Part shown: positions 52,174 through 60,164 of the stretch, piece after piece
Numbering within the stretch: the first letter of the stretch is position 1
Layout of the letters: each line of letters starts with the position of its first letter
Assembly (NCBI RefSeq): GCF_010550675.1
Contig: NZ_JAAGOA010000018.1
Coordinates: forward strand, 1-64,000
Source: Phytoactinopolyspora halotolerans
Lineage (GTDB): Bacteria > Actinomycetota > Actinomycetes > Jiangellales > Jiangellaceae
DNA: 64,000 nucleotides
Direction of reading: 5' to 3'
The notes under the pieces: generated by a model
What the model was told of the DNA's origin: nothing
The model's database searches: none
The model's input: the letters and a program-made list of their open reading frames with translations, nothing else
Position numbers and translations under genes: made by a program

Positions 52174-52310
52174 AGCATGAGGCATGAGGAATGAGGCATG
52201 ACGTGGAACGCGGGCGGACCGCGGACGGACGCCGACAGACCGCAGATAGACACCGCAGACGGACCGTACACAGATCGCAGACAGACCGCCGGCAACACTG
52301 ATACCGCGAA
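52174..52310. repeat. Degenerate short tandem repeats between pcaF and pcaH
   Basis: Starts with copies of GCATGAGG/GAATGAGG-like octamers (about 52170-52200), then irregular ACCGCAGACAGAC-like units (about 52215-52310). No gene or clear promoter is seen; the pcaH Shine-Dalgarno follows. Confidence 0.5.
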
Positions 52311-52322
52311 GGGCCTGACGAC

Positions 52323-53090
52323 ATGACCGGACTGGACGACATCCGCGCCCCGGGCGCCGTGACCCGCGGCGGACTGGTGCTCCCGCATTATCCGATCCCG
52401 AAGGACGTCCACCCGTCGCTCGACTCACCGGAGTACCGGTCCACCGCGCTGCGGCATCCGACGCAGCCGTTGCAGCTCATGCCGCAGCGGCTGACCGAGG
52501 TGACCGGGCCGCTGCTCGGCGAGGAACGGGTCGGCGAACTCGACCACGACCTCACCCGTCAGCACGACGGCGAGCCGCAGGGGCAGCGGATCATCGTGCA
52601 CGGCCGGGTCCTGGAGGAGGACGGACGGCCGGTGCCGAACACGCTGGTGGAGGTCTGGCAGGCCAACGCGGCCGGCCGGTACCGCCACACCGGCGACAAC
52701 TGGCCGGCGCCGCTGGATCCGAACTTCACCGGAGTGGGCCGCTGCATGACCGACGCCGACGGCCACTACCGGTTCGTGACGGTCAAGCCGGGCATCTATC
52801 CGTGGCGCAACCATGACAACGCGTGGCGCCCCTCGCACATCCACTTCTCCCTGTTCGGCCGCGCGTTCACCCAGCGGCTGATCACCCAGATGTACTTTCC
52901 CGACGATCCGCTGTTCTTCCAGGACCCGATGTGGAACTCGGTGCGCGACGAGAACGCGCGGCAGCGGATGCTGTGCCACTACGACCACAGTGCCACGGAG
53001 GCGGAGTGGGCCTTGGGGTTCCGCTTCGACATCGTCCTGCGCGGTCCGCAGGCCAGCGTCTTCGAAGAGGAGGACGACGACGATGAGTGA
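52323..53090 (+). CDS. pcaH: Protocatechuate 3,4-dioxygenase, beta subunit
   Basis: 255 aa intradiol dioxygenase subunit that holds the catalytic Fe(III). Expected ligands: Tyr120 in GRYRHTGDNWPAPLDP, Tyr159 in GIYPWRNHDN, His172 and His174 in RPSHIHFS. Opens protocatechuate to 3-carboxy-cis,cis-muconate with PcaG. The C-terminus is a run of acidic residues. The 3' end overlaps pcaG by 8 nt. Confidence 0.96.
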   Translation: MTGLDDIRAPGAVTRGGLVLPHYPIPKDVHPSLDSPEYRSTALRHPTQPLQLMPQRLTEVTGPLLGEERVGELDHDLTRQHDGEPQGQRIIVHGRVLEEDGRPVPNTLVEVWQANAAGRYRHTGDNWPAPLDPNFTGVGRCMTDADGHYRFVTVKPGIYPWRNHDNAWRPSHIHFSLFGRAFTQRLITQMYFPDDPLFFQDPMWNSVRDENARQRMLCHYDHSATEAEWALGFRFDIVLRGPQASVFEEEDDDDE

Positions 53091-53685
53091 TCAGAACGCG
53101 GCGGTGGGCGCGGGCGGCCGGTTGGGCGTCACCCCGTCCCAGACCGTCGGGCCGTTCTTGCACATCGGCCTGCCCTGGCCGGACGGACCGTATGTGGTGC
53201 CGGAGGGCACGGCGGGGGCGGTGTGGATCACCGGCACCGTGTACGACGGCGCCGGGCAACCGGTGCCGGACGCCGTGGTCGAGACCTGGCAGGCGGACCC
53301 CGACGGCCGATTCGACCACCCGGACGATCCGCGCGGCGCGGCGAAGCCGTCGATACCGGGGTTCCGCGGTTTCGCGCGCTGCGACACCGACGCGGACGGG
53401 CGGTACCGGGTGCTGACGGTGAAACCCGGTCCGTTGCCGTGCCCGGACGGCGGGACGGAGGCGCCGCACCTGGACGTCACCGTGCTGGCGCGTGGCCTGC
53501 TCGACCGGGTGGTGACCCGGATCTACTTCCCGGACGAGGACGCCGCCAACGCGGCGGATCCGGTGATGTCCGCGGTTCCGCCGGATCGGCGTGGCACGCT
53601 GGTGGCGGAGCCGGACGGCGACGGCGGGCTCCGGTTCGACATCCGGCTCCAGGGCGACGGGGAGACGATCTTCTTCGAGGTCTGA
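53083..53685 (+). CDS. pcaG: Protocatechuate 3,4-dioxygenase, alpha subunit
   Basis: 200 aa. TPSQTVGPFLHIGLPWPDGP near the start and VVETWQADPDGRFDHPDDPR follow the alpha-subunit pattern. It lacks the full Fe ligand set, as usual for this subunit (PHLDVTVLARGLLDRVVTRI in place of the HIH site). ATG 53083 lies within pcaH, showing coupled translation. Confidence 0.95.
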   Translation: MSDQNAAVGAGGRLGVTPSQTVGPFLHIGLPWPDGPYVVPEGTAGAVWITGTVYDGAGQPVPDAVVETWQADPDGRFDHPDDPRGAAKPSIPGFRGFARCDTDADGRYRVLTVKPGPLPCPDGGTEAPHLDVTVLARGLLDRVVTRIYFPDEDAANAADPVMSAVPPDRRGTLVAEPDGDGGLRFDIRLQGDGETIFFEV

Positions 53686-53697
53686 CGAGCCGGACTG

Positions 53698-53755
53698 CCC
53701 GTGATCATCGACCGATCGACCGTCTCTGACCGGTCCAACGGTTGGTGATCACGGG
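53698..53755. repeat. Palindromic element, family C, copy 4 (pcaG/pcaB gap)
   Basis: 58 nt; arms CCCGTGATCATCGACC and (opposite strand) CCCGTGATCACCAACC. The centre has CTCTGACCGGTCCAACGG, related to the hut and pcaB/pcaD copies, but no ATG. It falls wholly between genes; the pcaB ribosome site GGAGGAGGAGGTGAG starts at its right edge. Confidence 0.88.
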
Positions 53756-53768
53756 AGGAGGAGGTGAG

Positions 53769-55145
53769 ATGGCGGGGCTGCTGGAGGCGCTGGACGGCGA
53801 CCCGGCGGTCGACCGCGAGGTCGGCGACGGGGCGCTGGTGCGCGCGCTGCTCGACGTCGAGGCCGCGCTGGCTCGTGCGCTCGCCCGGGCCGGGCTGGTC
53901 TCCGACGACGCCGCGGCGGCCGTCGCGGAGGCGGCGTCGACACTGGACGTGGACGCCGAGGAGTTGGGCCGACGAGCGGTCGCGGCGGGCAACCCCGTGG
54001 TTCCGCTCGTGCGAGACCTCGCCGCGGCCGTGCCGGAGCATGCCCAAGACGCCGTCCATCGAGGAGCCACCAGCCAAGACATCCTCGACACCGCCTTGCA
54101 GCTGCTGGCGAGGCGGGCATTGGAGCCAGTGCTGCAGTACCTGCGCGCGGCCGGCGACGCCGCTGCTCGCCTCGCCAGGGATCACCGGCGGACGGTGATG
54201 GTCGCGCGCACGCTCGGCCAACCGGCACAACCGACGACGTTCGGCCTGCGGGCAGCGAACTGGCTGGCCGGTCTGGACGCGGCGAACGCTGAGCTGACGA
54301 GGATCCGGGACGAGGTGCTCGCGGTTCAGCTCGGTGGCGCCGCCGGCACCCTGGCCGGATACGACGCCGGGCCCGCAGACGGGCGGGGGAGCGAGCCGCT
54401 GGCCGCCGGGGTGCAGGTGATGGCACATCTGGCCGACGAGCTGGGACTGGCGGACCCCGGGGTGCCGTGGCACACCGAACGATCGCGGGTGCAGACTCTC
54501 GGTTCGGCGCTCGGCGTCGCCGTCGCCGCGTGCGGCAAGGTGGCCACCGACGTCATCCTGCAGTCGCAGGGCGAGATCGCAGAGGTCGCGGAGGGAGCGC
54601 CGGGCGGTTCCTCGGCCATGCCGCATAAGCGCAACCCGGTCGCCTCCGTGCTGGTCGTGGCGGCGGCCCGGCGGAGCCCGGGACTGGTCGGCACGCTGCT
54701 CGCCAGCGGGTTGCACGAACAGGACCGCGCCACCGGTTCCTGGCACGCCGAATGGGCTCCGTTGCGTGAGTTGCTCCGGCTGTCCGGCGGCGCCGCGGCG
54801 CATACCGCGTCGGTGCTGGACGGCTTGGACGTGGACCCGGTGGTGATGCGTCGCAACCTCGATGCCGCGGCTCCCGGCGTCTTCTCTGAGTCGCTGGCCG
54901 CCCCGCTGATTCCGGTGCTCGGCCGGGCCGCGGCACAGGACGCGGTGCGCGCGGCGCTGGACGAGGCGCCTGGCGGCGGCCTCGAGCTGGTGGCGGTCCT
55001 CCGTCACGACCCGGCCGTCGCCGACGCCGTCGACGAGGGCGAACTGGCCGCCCGGCTCGATCCTGTACACGCACTGGGTGCGGCCGATGCCGTCATCGAC
55101 CGGCACCTTCGCGCCCATGATCGTCAACGGGTGGTCGCACCATGA
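53769..55145 (+). CDS. pcaB: 3-carboxy-cis,cis-muconate cycloisomerase
   Basis: 458 aa fumarase/aspartase-superfamily enzyme. RGATSQDILDTALQLL, and the superfamily signature GGSSAMPHKRNPVASV. Converts 3-carboxymuconate to 4-carboxymuconolactone. ATG 53769 follows a strong GGAGGAGGAGG site; the upstream TTG at 53742 in a palindrome is not needed. The final residues HDRQRVVAP and stop lie in the next palindrome, echoing HDHQRRDAP at the end of hutU. Confidence 0.95.
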   Translation: MAGLLEALDGDPAVDREVGDGALVRALLDVEAALARALARAGLVSDDAAAAVAEAASTLDVDAEELGRRAVAAGNPVVPLVRDLAAAVPEHAQDAVHRGATSQDILDTALQLLARRALEPVLQYLRAAGDAAARLARDHRRTVMVARTLGQPAQPTTFGLRAANWLAGLDAANAELTRIRDEVLAVQLGGAAGTLAGYDAGPADGRGSEPLAAGVQVMAHLADELGLADPGVPWHTERSRVQTLGSALGVAVAACGKVATDVILQSQGEIAEVAEGAPGGSSAMPHKRNPVASVLVVAAARRSPGLVGTLLASGLHEQDRATGSWHAEWAPLRELLRLSGGAAAHTASVLDGLDVDPVVMRRNLDAAAPGVFSESLAAPLIPVLGRAAAQDAVRAALDEAPGGGLELVAVLRHDPAVADAVDEGELAARLDPVHALGAADAVIDRHLRAHDRQRVVAP

Positions 55146-55172
55146 CCGGGCCGATGGTTGATGATCACGGCG
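55112..55172. repeat. Palindromic element, family C, copy 5 (pcaB/pcaD junction)
   Basis: 61 nt; left arm CGCCCATGATCGTCAACGG, right arm GGTTGATGATCACGGCG, centre GTGGTCGCACCATGACCGGG. It closely matches the hutU junction copy. It contains the pcaB stop (TGA 55143-55145), an ATGA overlap and both usable pcaD start codons (55142, 55154). Confidence 0.92.
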
Positions 55173-55972
55173 TCGGACGTCGGGAGCGGCATCGGCTCGG
55201 GTACGACATTCATGGACCGGCGGACGCGCCGGTAGTGGTGCTGGGCAGCTCGCTGGGAACCACGCGTGCCATGTGGGATCCGCAGCTGGACGCCCTGAGC
55301 GCGTCGTTCCGGGTGATCCGTTACGACCATCTGGGACACGGCGCGTCCGAGGTGCCGCCGGGGCCGTACTCGATCGAAGGGTTGGCGGCGGACCTGATAG
55401 GCCTGCTGGACGAGCTCGGTGTGCGCCGGGCCCATCTCGGCGGCCTCTCGCTCGGTGGCATGGTCGCGCTGCAGGCCGCGGCCGCCTTTCCGGAGCGCGT
55501 CGACCGGTTGGCCGTGATCTGCTCCTCGGCACACCTGCCCCCGGCGGACGGGTGGCGCGAGCGCGCGGCGACCGTCCGCGACGGCGGGATGGCGGCGGTG
55601 GCGGACCGCGTCGTCGCGCGCTGGTTCACGTCGGCGTTCGCGGAGACAGCCGCGGCGAAGGCGCTCTACGACGACCTGCTGCGGACACCGGCGGAAGGAT
55701 ATGCGGGCTGTTGCGAGGCGATCGCCGCGATGGATCTGCGGCCGGTGCTGTCCCAGGTACGCAGCCCGACGCTCGTCGTCGCCGGCGAGCAGGATCCGGC
55801 GACGCCGATCGAGCACGCGCGGACCGTCGCCGACGGGGTGGCTCAGGGCGGTGCACCGGTCCGGGTGGAGACGGTCCGGCCGGCAGCACATCTCGGTAGT
55901 GTGGAACGTCCGGAGGAGGTCAGCGGGCTGCTCCTGGACCACCTGCGGACCTCTGCCGGTGAATCGGCTTAG
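55142..55972 (+). CDS. pcaD: 3-oxoadipate enol-lactonase
   Basis: 276 aa alpha/beta hydrolase: nucleophile Ser103 in LGGLSLGGMVALQ, oxyanion-side LGSSLGTTRAMWDPQ, and catalytic His in RPAAHLGSVERPEEV. Hydrolyses beta-ketoadipate enol-lactone. The first 10-12 residues (MTGPMVDDHGVG) come from the palindromic element. Between the upstream in-frame stop at 55118 and the core domain, the only start codons (55142, 55154) lie within it, with SD-like GGGTGG 7 nt before 55142. pcaC is separate, not fused as pcaL. Confidence 0.94.
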   Translation: MTGPMVDDHGVGRRERHRLGYDIHGPADAPVVVLGSSLGTTRAMWDPQLDALSASFRVIRYDHLGHGASEVPPGPYSIEGLAADLIGLLDELGVRRAHLGGLSLGGMVALQAAAAFPERVDRLAVICSSAHLPPADGWRERAATVRDGGMAAVADRVVARWFTSAFAETAAAKALYDDLLRTPAEGYAGCCEAIAAMDLRPVLSQVRSPTLVVAGEQDPATPIEHARTVADGVAQGGAPVRVETVRPAAHLGSVERPEEVSGLLLDHLRTSAGESA

Positions 55973-56045
55973 GCCGCAGCCTTGCGATCGTGCGGTGCGA
56001 ACGGCGTGCAACGCGGCGCGGAGACGGGAAGAACGGGGTGAGAGC

Positions 56046-56429
56046 GTGACCGACGACGAACGCTACGACGGGGGCATGGCGGTACGGCGAGCGGTGCTCG
56101 GCGACGAGCATGTCGACCGCGCCGGCGCGCGCACCACTGACTTCACCGCCGACTTCCAGAACCTGATCACTCGTTACGCCTGGGGCGACATCTGGTCTCG
56201 GCCCGGCCTGGATCGTCGTACGCGTAGCTGCATCACCCTGGCGATGCTGGCCACGCTCCACCACGACCAGGAGCTGGGCATGCATGTACGCGCCGCGTTG
56301 CGGAACGGACTGACGGCGGACGAGATCAAGGAGATCCTGTTGCAGGTGGCGGTCTATGCTGGCGTCCCGGCCGCGAACCGTGCATTCGCGGCCGCGCAGC
56401 AGGTCTTGAGCGAGGAAGGGCTGAGCTGA
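56046..56429 (+). CDS. pcaC: 4-carboxymuconolactone decarboxylase
   Basis: 127 aa carboxymuconolactone-decarboxylase fold: YDGGMAVRRAVLGDEHVDRA, RYAWGDIWSRPGLDRRTRSC and the helix LHHDQELGMHVRAALRNGLT with the catalytic His region. Makes the enol-lactone used by PcaD. The GTG at 56046 is preceded by GGGGTGAG; the open frame extends far upstream antisense-free but is pcaD in another frame. Confidence 0.94.
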   Translation: MTDDERYDGGMAVRRAVLGDEHVDRAGARTTDFTADFQNLITRYAWGDIWSRPGLDRRTRSCITLAMLATLHHDQELGMHVRAALRNGLTADEIKEILLQVAVYAGVPAANRAFAAAQQVLSEEGLS

Positions 56430-56475
56430 TGCGTGCAGGAGGCTTCGTCCCGCCACGGCCAGTAGCGTGGTCGGC

Positions 56476-57255
56476 ATGAACGAGGAGCGGGGCGCCGACT
56501 TCGTCCAGTCCCTGGAACGAGGGCTCGCGGTCATCCGGGCGTTCGACGCCGACCACCCGCAACTCACGCTCAGCGACGTCGCGAGAGCGACCGGGCTGAC
56601 GCGGGCGGCCGCGCGACGATTCCTGCATACGCTCGTGGAGCTCGGCTACGTCGGCACCGACGGTCGGCTGTTCTCCCTCCGCCCACGCATCCTGGAGCTG
56701 GGCTACGCGTACCTGTCCAGCCTGTCGCTGCCGGAACTGGCCATGCCCTCGATGGAGCGGCTGGTGGAGCGGATCCGGGAGTCCTGCTCGATGGCGGTGC
56801 TCGACGGCGACGACGTCGTCTACGTCGCCCGGGTCCCGACCAAACGGATCATGAGCGTGGTGATCAGCGTGGGCACCCGGTTCCCCGCCTACGCCACCTC
56901 GATGGGGCGGGTTCTGCTCAGCCACCAGGATCCGGCCCGTCTCGACGACTACCTGTCCCGGGTCAAGCTGGACCCGCTCACGCCGAAGACCATCACGGAT
57001 CGGGAGGAACTGCGTGCGGTGCTCGATCGGGTGCGTACCGACGGCTATTGCCTGGTCGACGAGGAGCTGGAGGAGGGCCTGCGCTCGATGGCGGTGCCGG
57101 TTCGGGACCGGGACGGACACGTCGTGGCCGCATTGAACGTGTCCGCGCACACCAGCCGCGGCTCGGCCAGCGCGATCCGTCGTGACCTGCTGCCACCGCT
57201 GCGGGAGACCGCGGAGGCGATCTCGGCCGACATCGCCCGCGCCCATCATCCGTGA
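56476..57255 (+). CDS. pcaR: IclR-family regulator of the pca genes (PcaR-like)
   Basis: 259 aa. N-terminal FVQSLERGLAVIRAFDADHP and wHTH LTLSDVARATGLTRAAARRF match the PcaR/PobR/PcaU branch of IclR; the C-terminal effector domain has FPAYATSMGRVLLS and GYCLVDEELEEGLRSMAVPV. Ligand is likely beta-ketoadipate or protocatechuate by family. Encoded directly after pcaC and probably acting on the GTTC-N7-GAAC sites between pobA and pcaI. ATG 56476 preferred to GTG 56467. Confidence 0.9.
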   Translation: MNEERGADFVQSLERGLAVIRAFDADHPQLTLSDVARATGLTRAAARRFLHTLVELGYVGTDGRLFSLRPRILELGYAYLSSLSLPELAMPSMERLVERIRESCSMAVLDGDDVVYVARVPTKRIMSVVISVGTRFPAYATSMGRVLLSHQDPARLDDYLSRVKLDPLTPKTITDREELRAVLDRVRTDGYCLVDEELEEGLRSMAVPVRDRDGHVVAALNVSAHTSRGSASAIRRDLLPPLRETAEAISADIARAHHP

Positions 57256-57266
57256 CCGGCTCACGC

Positions 57267-58100
57267 TCAACTGCGGCGCTCGGCGTCGAAGCCGGAGAGC
57301 AGGTGCGACAGCAGCTGGGCGGGCGCGTCTTCCTGCAGCAGGTGACCCGCGTCGTCCACCCAGTGCAGTTCGGCGTGGGGAATCCGTTCGTGTAGCCACG
57401 TGCCGTATTCCGGGGGCAGTATGCGATCCTCGCGGCCCCAGAGGACCTTCACCGGCACCTCGATACGCGGGAGCCGGGCCTCGTACGGCGCAGTGTCGGA
57501 CTCGGAGAGCTGCCGATACTGCCGATAGTAGGCGGCTTGCCCGTGGGGACCGCGCCACGGGGCCAGATGCGCTGTGAGTACGTCGGGCCGGAACCCGAGG
57601 TGAGTGGCGTTGTTGAGGTGACTGACCACAAGTGACTCGTGGGCGTAGTCGGGCAGGTGATCGAAGGCCCCGGGGTGGTCGCGGATGAGCTTGAACAGGC
57701 CACGTTCCCATGCGCCCCCACTGACCGCGTCGAAGATGGTGAGATCGCGGTAGGCGGCGCCCTCGAGAAGCATGGCTCGCAAGGCGATGGCGCCGCCGAT
57801 GTCATTGGCGACCACACTGGGGCTGCCGATGTCCCAATGTGCGAGAAGATCCACGAACCGGCGTGTCTGCGCGGCCAACGTGAGGTCTTGGCCTTCGCGC
57901 TGATCGGACTGCCCGTAGCCGAGGAGGTCGAAGACGAAGACGGTGCGGGTGAGCGCGAGCGCCGGCGCGATGTCGCGCCACAGATACGAGGAGTACGGCG
58001 TGCCGTGCACCAAAACGATCGGGTCCAGCGAGCCGCCGAGCCGAGCCCAACGTATGACTCCGCCATCCGTCCCAAACTCTTCGGGCAATATCCAGGTCAC
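57267..58100 (-). CDS. Alpha/beta hydrolase with Asp nucleophile (haloalkane dehalogenase/epoxide hydrolase-like)
   Basis: 277 aa. HGTPYSSYLWRD carries the oxyanion-hole HG-x-P. The nucleophile elbow is VVANDIGGAIALR, so Asp100 replaces Ser, as in haloalkane and fluoroacetate dehalogenases and epoxide hydrolases. The acid is in GREDRILPP and the base His in DDAGHLLQED. GTG 58100 has AAGGAA 5 nt upstream. Downstream of an IclR gene on the same strand. Substrate unknown. Confidence 0.86.
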   Translation of the reverse strand: MTWILPEEFGTDGGVIRWARLGGSLDPIVLVHGTPYSSYLWRDIAPALALTRTVFVFDLLGYGQSDQREGQDLTLAAQTRRFVDLLAHWDIGSPSVVANDIGGAIALRAMLLEGAAYRDLTIFDAVSGGAWERGLFKLIRDHPGAFDHLPDYAHESLVVSHLNNATHLGFRPDVLTAHLAPWRGPHGQAAYYRQYRQLSESDTAPYEARLPRIEVPVKVLWGREDRILPPEYGTWLHERIPHAELHWVDDAGHLLQEDAPAQLLSHLLSGFDAERRS

Positions 58101-58211
58101 CGTAGTTCCTTTCGCCTGCACGGCAGGTGAGCGGGGCACTCCTCGCCGATCAGGTACCCCCGGCGGCCCCGCATGACACTGTCGGTGTGGGCGTCCGGTC
58201 ATGGGTAGGCA

Positions 58212-59006
58212 CTAGCGCGGTATGGGACTGTCCGGACGTCGGCGGGCCGACGGCGAACCGAGCGCGCGGGAGATGCCGCGGGCTGCGGTACGGACGGCCG
58301 GGGCCAGCGCGACCGGGTCAGCGTCGTCGGCGTGTACGACGACGGAGAGCGCCGCGACCACCCCGTCGTCGGCACCCAGAATCGGCGCGGCCACCGAGAC
58401 GGCGTCCATGGTGACCTGGCGATCGCTGACCGCGATTCCGGTCCGGCGCACGTCGGCGAGGACGCGGCGCAGCATCTCCGGGTCGGCGATGGTCTTCTCC
58501 GTCCAGCTCTCCAGCGGGCTGGCGAGGATCTGTTCCTGCACGTCGTGCGGGGCGAACGCGAGCAGGACGAGTCCCACGCCGGTGGCGTGCAGCGCGAACC
58601 GTCCGCCCACCCGGGTGCGGACGGGCACGGCGTGCCGGCCGGTGAGCCGTTCCACGAAGACCAGTTCCACGTTCTCCCGGACAGCCAGCTGCACGTTCTC
58701 CTGGGTCACACCGTAGAGATCCTCCATGTAGGGCAGTGCCACCTCGCGCAGTCCCAATCCGCGCGGAGCCAGTGCGGCGACCTCCCATAGGTGCAATCCG
58801 ATGTGGTACCGGCCGTCGTCGTTCCGTTCCAGCGCACCCCAAGCGGTGAGGTCTTTCACGATGCGGTGGGTCGTGGTGAGGGGGAGACCGCTGCGGCTGC
58901 TGATGTCGGAGAGGGTGAGTGCGGGATGCTCCGGCGAGAACGCGTCGAGGACGTCGAGCGTCTTGCTGACCAGCGACCGCGGCGGACGCGTGTTCCTACT
59001 CCCCAT
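58212..59006 (-). CDS. IclR-family transcriptional regulator
   Basis: 264 aa. wHTH with ALTLSDISSRSGLPLTTTHR near residue 30; effector domain with RFALHATGVGLVLLAF and GIAVSDRQVTMDAVSVAAPI. It precedes the Asp-nucleophile hydrolase on the same strand by 111 nt and may control it. Target and ligand unknown. Confidence 0.88.
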   Translation of the reverse strand: MGSRNTRPPRSLVSKTLDVLDAFSPEHPALTLSDISSRSGLPLTTTHRIVKDLTAWGALERNDDGRYHIGLHLWEVAALAPRGLGLREVALPYMEDLYGVTQENVQLAVRENVELVFVERLTGRHAVPVRTRVGGRFALHATGVGLVLLAFAPHDVQEQILASPLESWTEKTIADPEMLRRVLADVRRTGIAVSDRQVTMDAVSVAAPILGADDGVVAALSVVVHADDADPVALAPAVRTAARGISRALGSPSARRRPDSPIPR

Positions 59007-59104
59007 GCCGCGTGAACTCCCTCGTCGCGTATCCGATCGCCTCAGGTTACCGGGGCATGGCGGAGCGGCCGCAGGTTGCCGGTGCGCTGCGGGCCGGCCC
59101 GCGG

Positions 59105-59965
59105 TTACCGGGGCGTCGCGGTGCGGCTGCGGTCTTCGAGCGGCATCCAGGACAGCGACGCGTCGGCGAGCCGGCGGGCCGGACGGTCGAGCTGCCGGCG
59201 AAGAGACCAGAACACCTCCTCAGACCGGACACCCGGCCAGCCCTCTGGGAGCAGTTCCAGCGGTAGCCGTGGATCTTCACGGATCAGCAAGAGCCACTCG
59301 GTCTCGAGCAGCACCTGGCGGCAGAGCTCGTCGTGGTGTTCCGGACCGCCGTCCGTCCAGCGCCGCAGAAACGCCGCATAGCCGTCTGCGAGAGAGGTGA
59401 GATCCCACGCCTCGGCCGCGATACTGCGTGGATCGGTGCTGGTGGCCTCGACGCGGAAGATCTTGACGTAATTGAGCAGGCCCAGTTCGGCCAGCGTGGG
59501 TGAGATGTCGAGCGGGGACGGCGAAATCCAGAGTCCGTTCTGGAGCAGGCCGAAACCGGCCCAGCCGAGGTGGGTGCGGAGGGTATGCCGTTCGGCGCGG
59601 CGGCTCTCCGGTACCGAGAAGGCGAGCAGGGTCCACGTCCCGTCCCACTCGCGCCGCACCGTCTCCGATTCCAGCCGGACGCCGCCGTCCCGGAGGATGG
59701 TCTCGGCCTGGGTGGTGAGCCTCAGATAGACATGCCGTCCCTGCCGGACGCTGTGGAACAGGCCGCGCTTGGTCATGCGGTTGAGCGCGGCACGAGTGGC
59801 CGGCTCGCTGACATCGAGGCGGGCGAGCAGCTCGATGACACTGCCGACGGCGACACATCGGTCGTGGTCCAACAGATGAGCGCCGCAGAACGCGAGAAGC
59901 AACGACTCCGGCCGGGGCGGACGCGGATCTGCGTCGACGTCTGGTGCGGAGCCGTCACCAGGCAT
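59105..59965 (-). CDS. PaaX-family transcriptional regulator
   Basis: 286 aa. N-terminal wHTH SVIELLARLDVSEPATRAAL with NRMTKRGLFHSVRQGRHVYL, then the PaaX middle domain WDGTWTLLAFSVPESRRAER and C-terminal part HLGWAGFGLLQNGLWISPSP. PaaX binds aryl-CoA such as phenylacetyl-CoA; here it faces an amidohydrolase and an acyl-CoA ligase gene. ATG 59965 has GGAGG upstream; the longer frame upstream overlaps the opposite gene. Confidence 0.9.
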   Translation of the reverse strand: MPGDGSAPDVDADPRPPRPESLLLAFCGAHLLDHDRCVAVGSVIELLARLDVSEPATRAALNRMTKRGLFHSVRQGRHVYLRLTTQAETILRDGGVRLESETVRREWDGTWTLLAFSVPESRRAERHTLRTHLGWAGFGLLQNGLWISPSPLDISPTLAELGLLNYVKIFRVEATSTDPRSIAAEAWDLTSLADGYAAFLRRWTDGGPEHHDELCRQVLLETEWLLLIREDPRLPLELLPEGWPGVRSEEVFWSLRRQLDRPARRLADASLSWMPLEDRSRTATPR

Positions 59966-60043
59966 CCTGTGACCTCCGTGGGTGCGTATGGGCGCGTCGA
60001 TCGCGCGACCAGTCTGTCTCCACCAGTGTAAATGTGCAAGCTG

Positions 60044-60072
60044 TTGACGGTCGTCATGAAACAGCCTAAAGT
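60044..60072 (+). promoter_or_regulatory. Promoter before the amidohydrolase gene
   Basis: TTGACG (60044-60049) and TAAAGT (60067-60072) separated by 17 nt, in the gap between the divergent paaX-like gene and the amidohydrolase. A leader of about 85 nt follows before GTG 60165. Confidence 0.6.
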
Positions 60073-60164
60073 CGGCGCCACGGTTGCCCATCGGCCCGTG
60101 GCCGGGGTCCGCATCCTTGCCGGCCACGGGCGCAACCGCCGGCTGTGCGATCAGGGAGGTGGAC

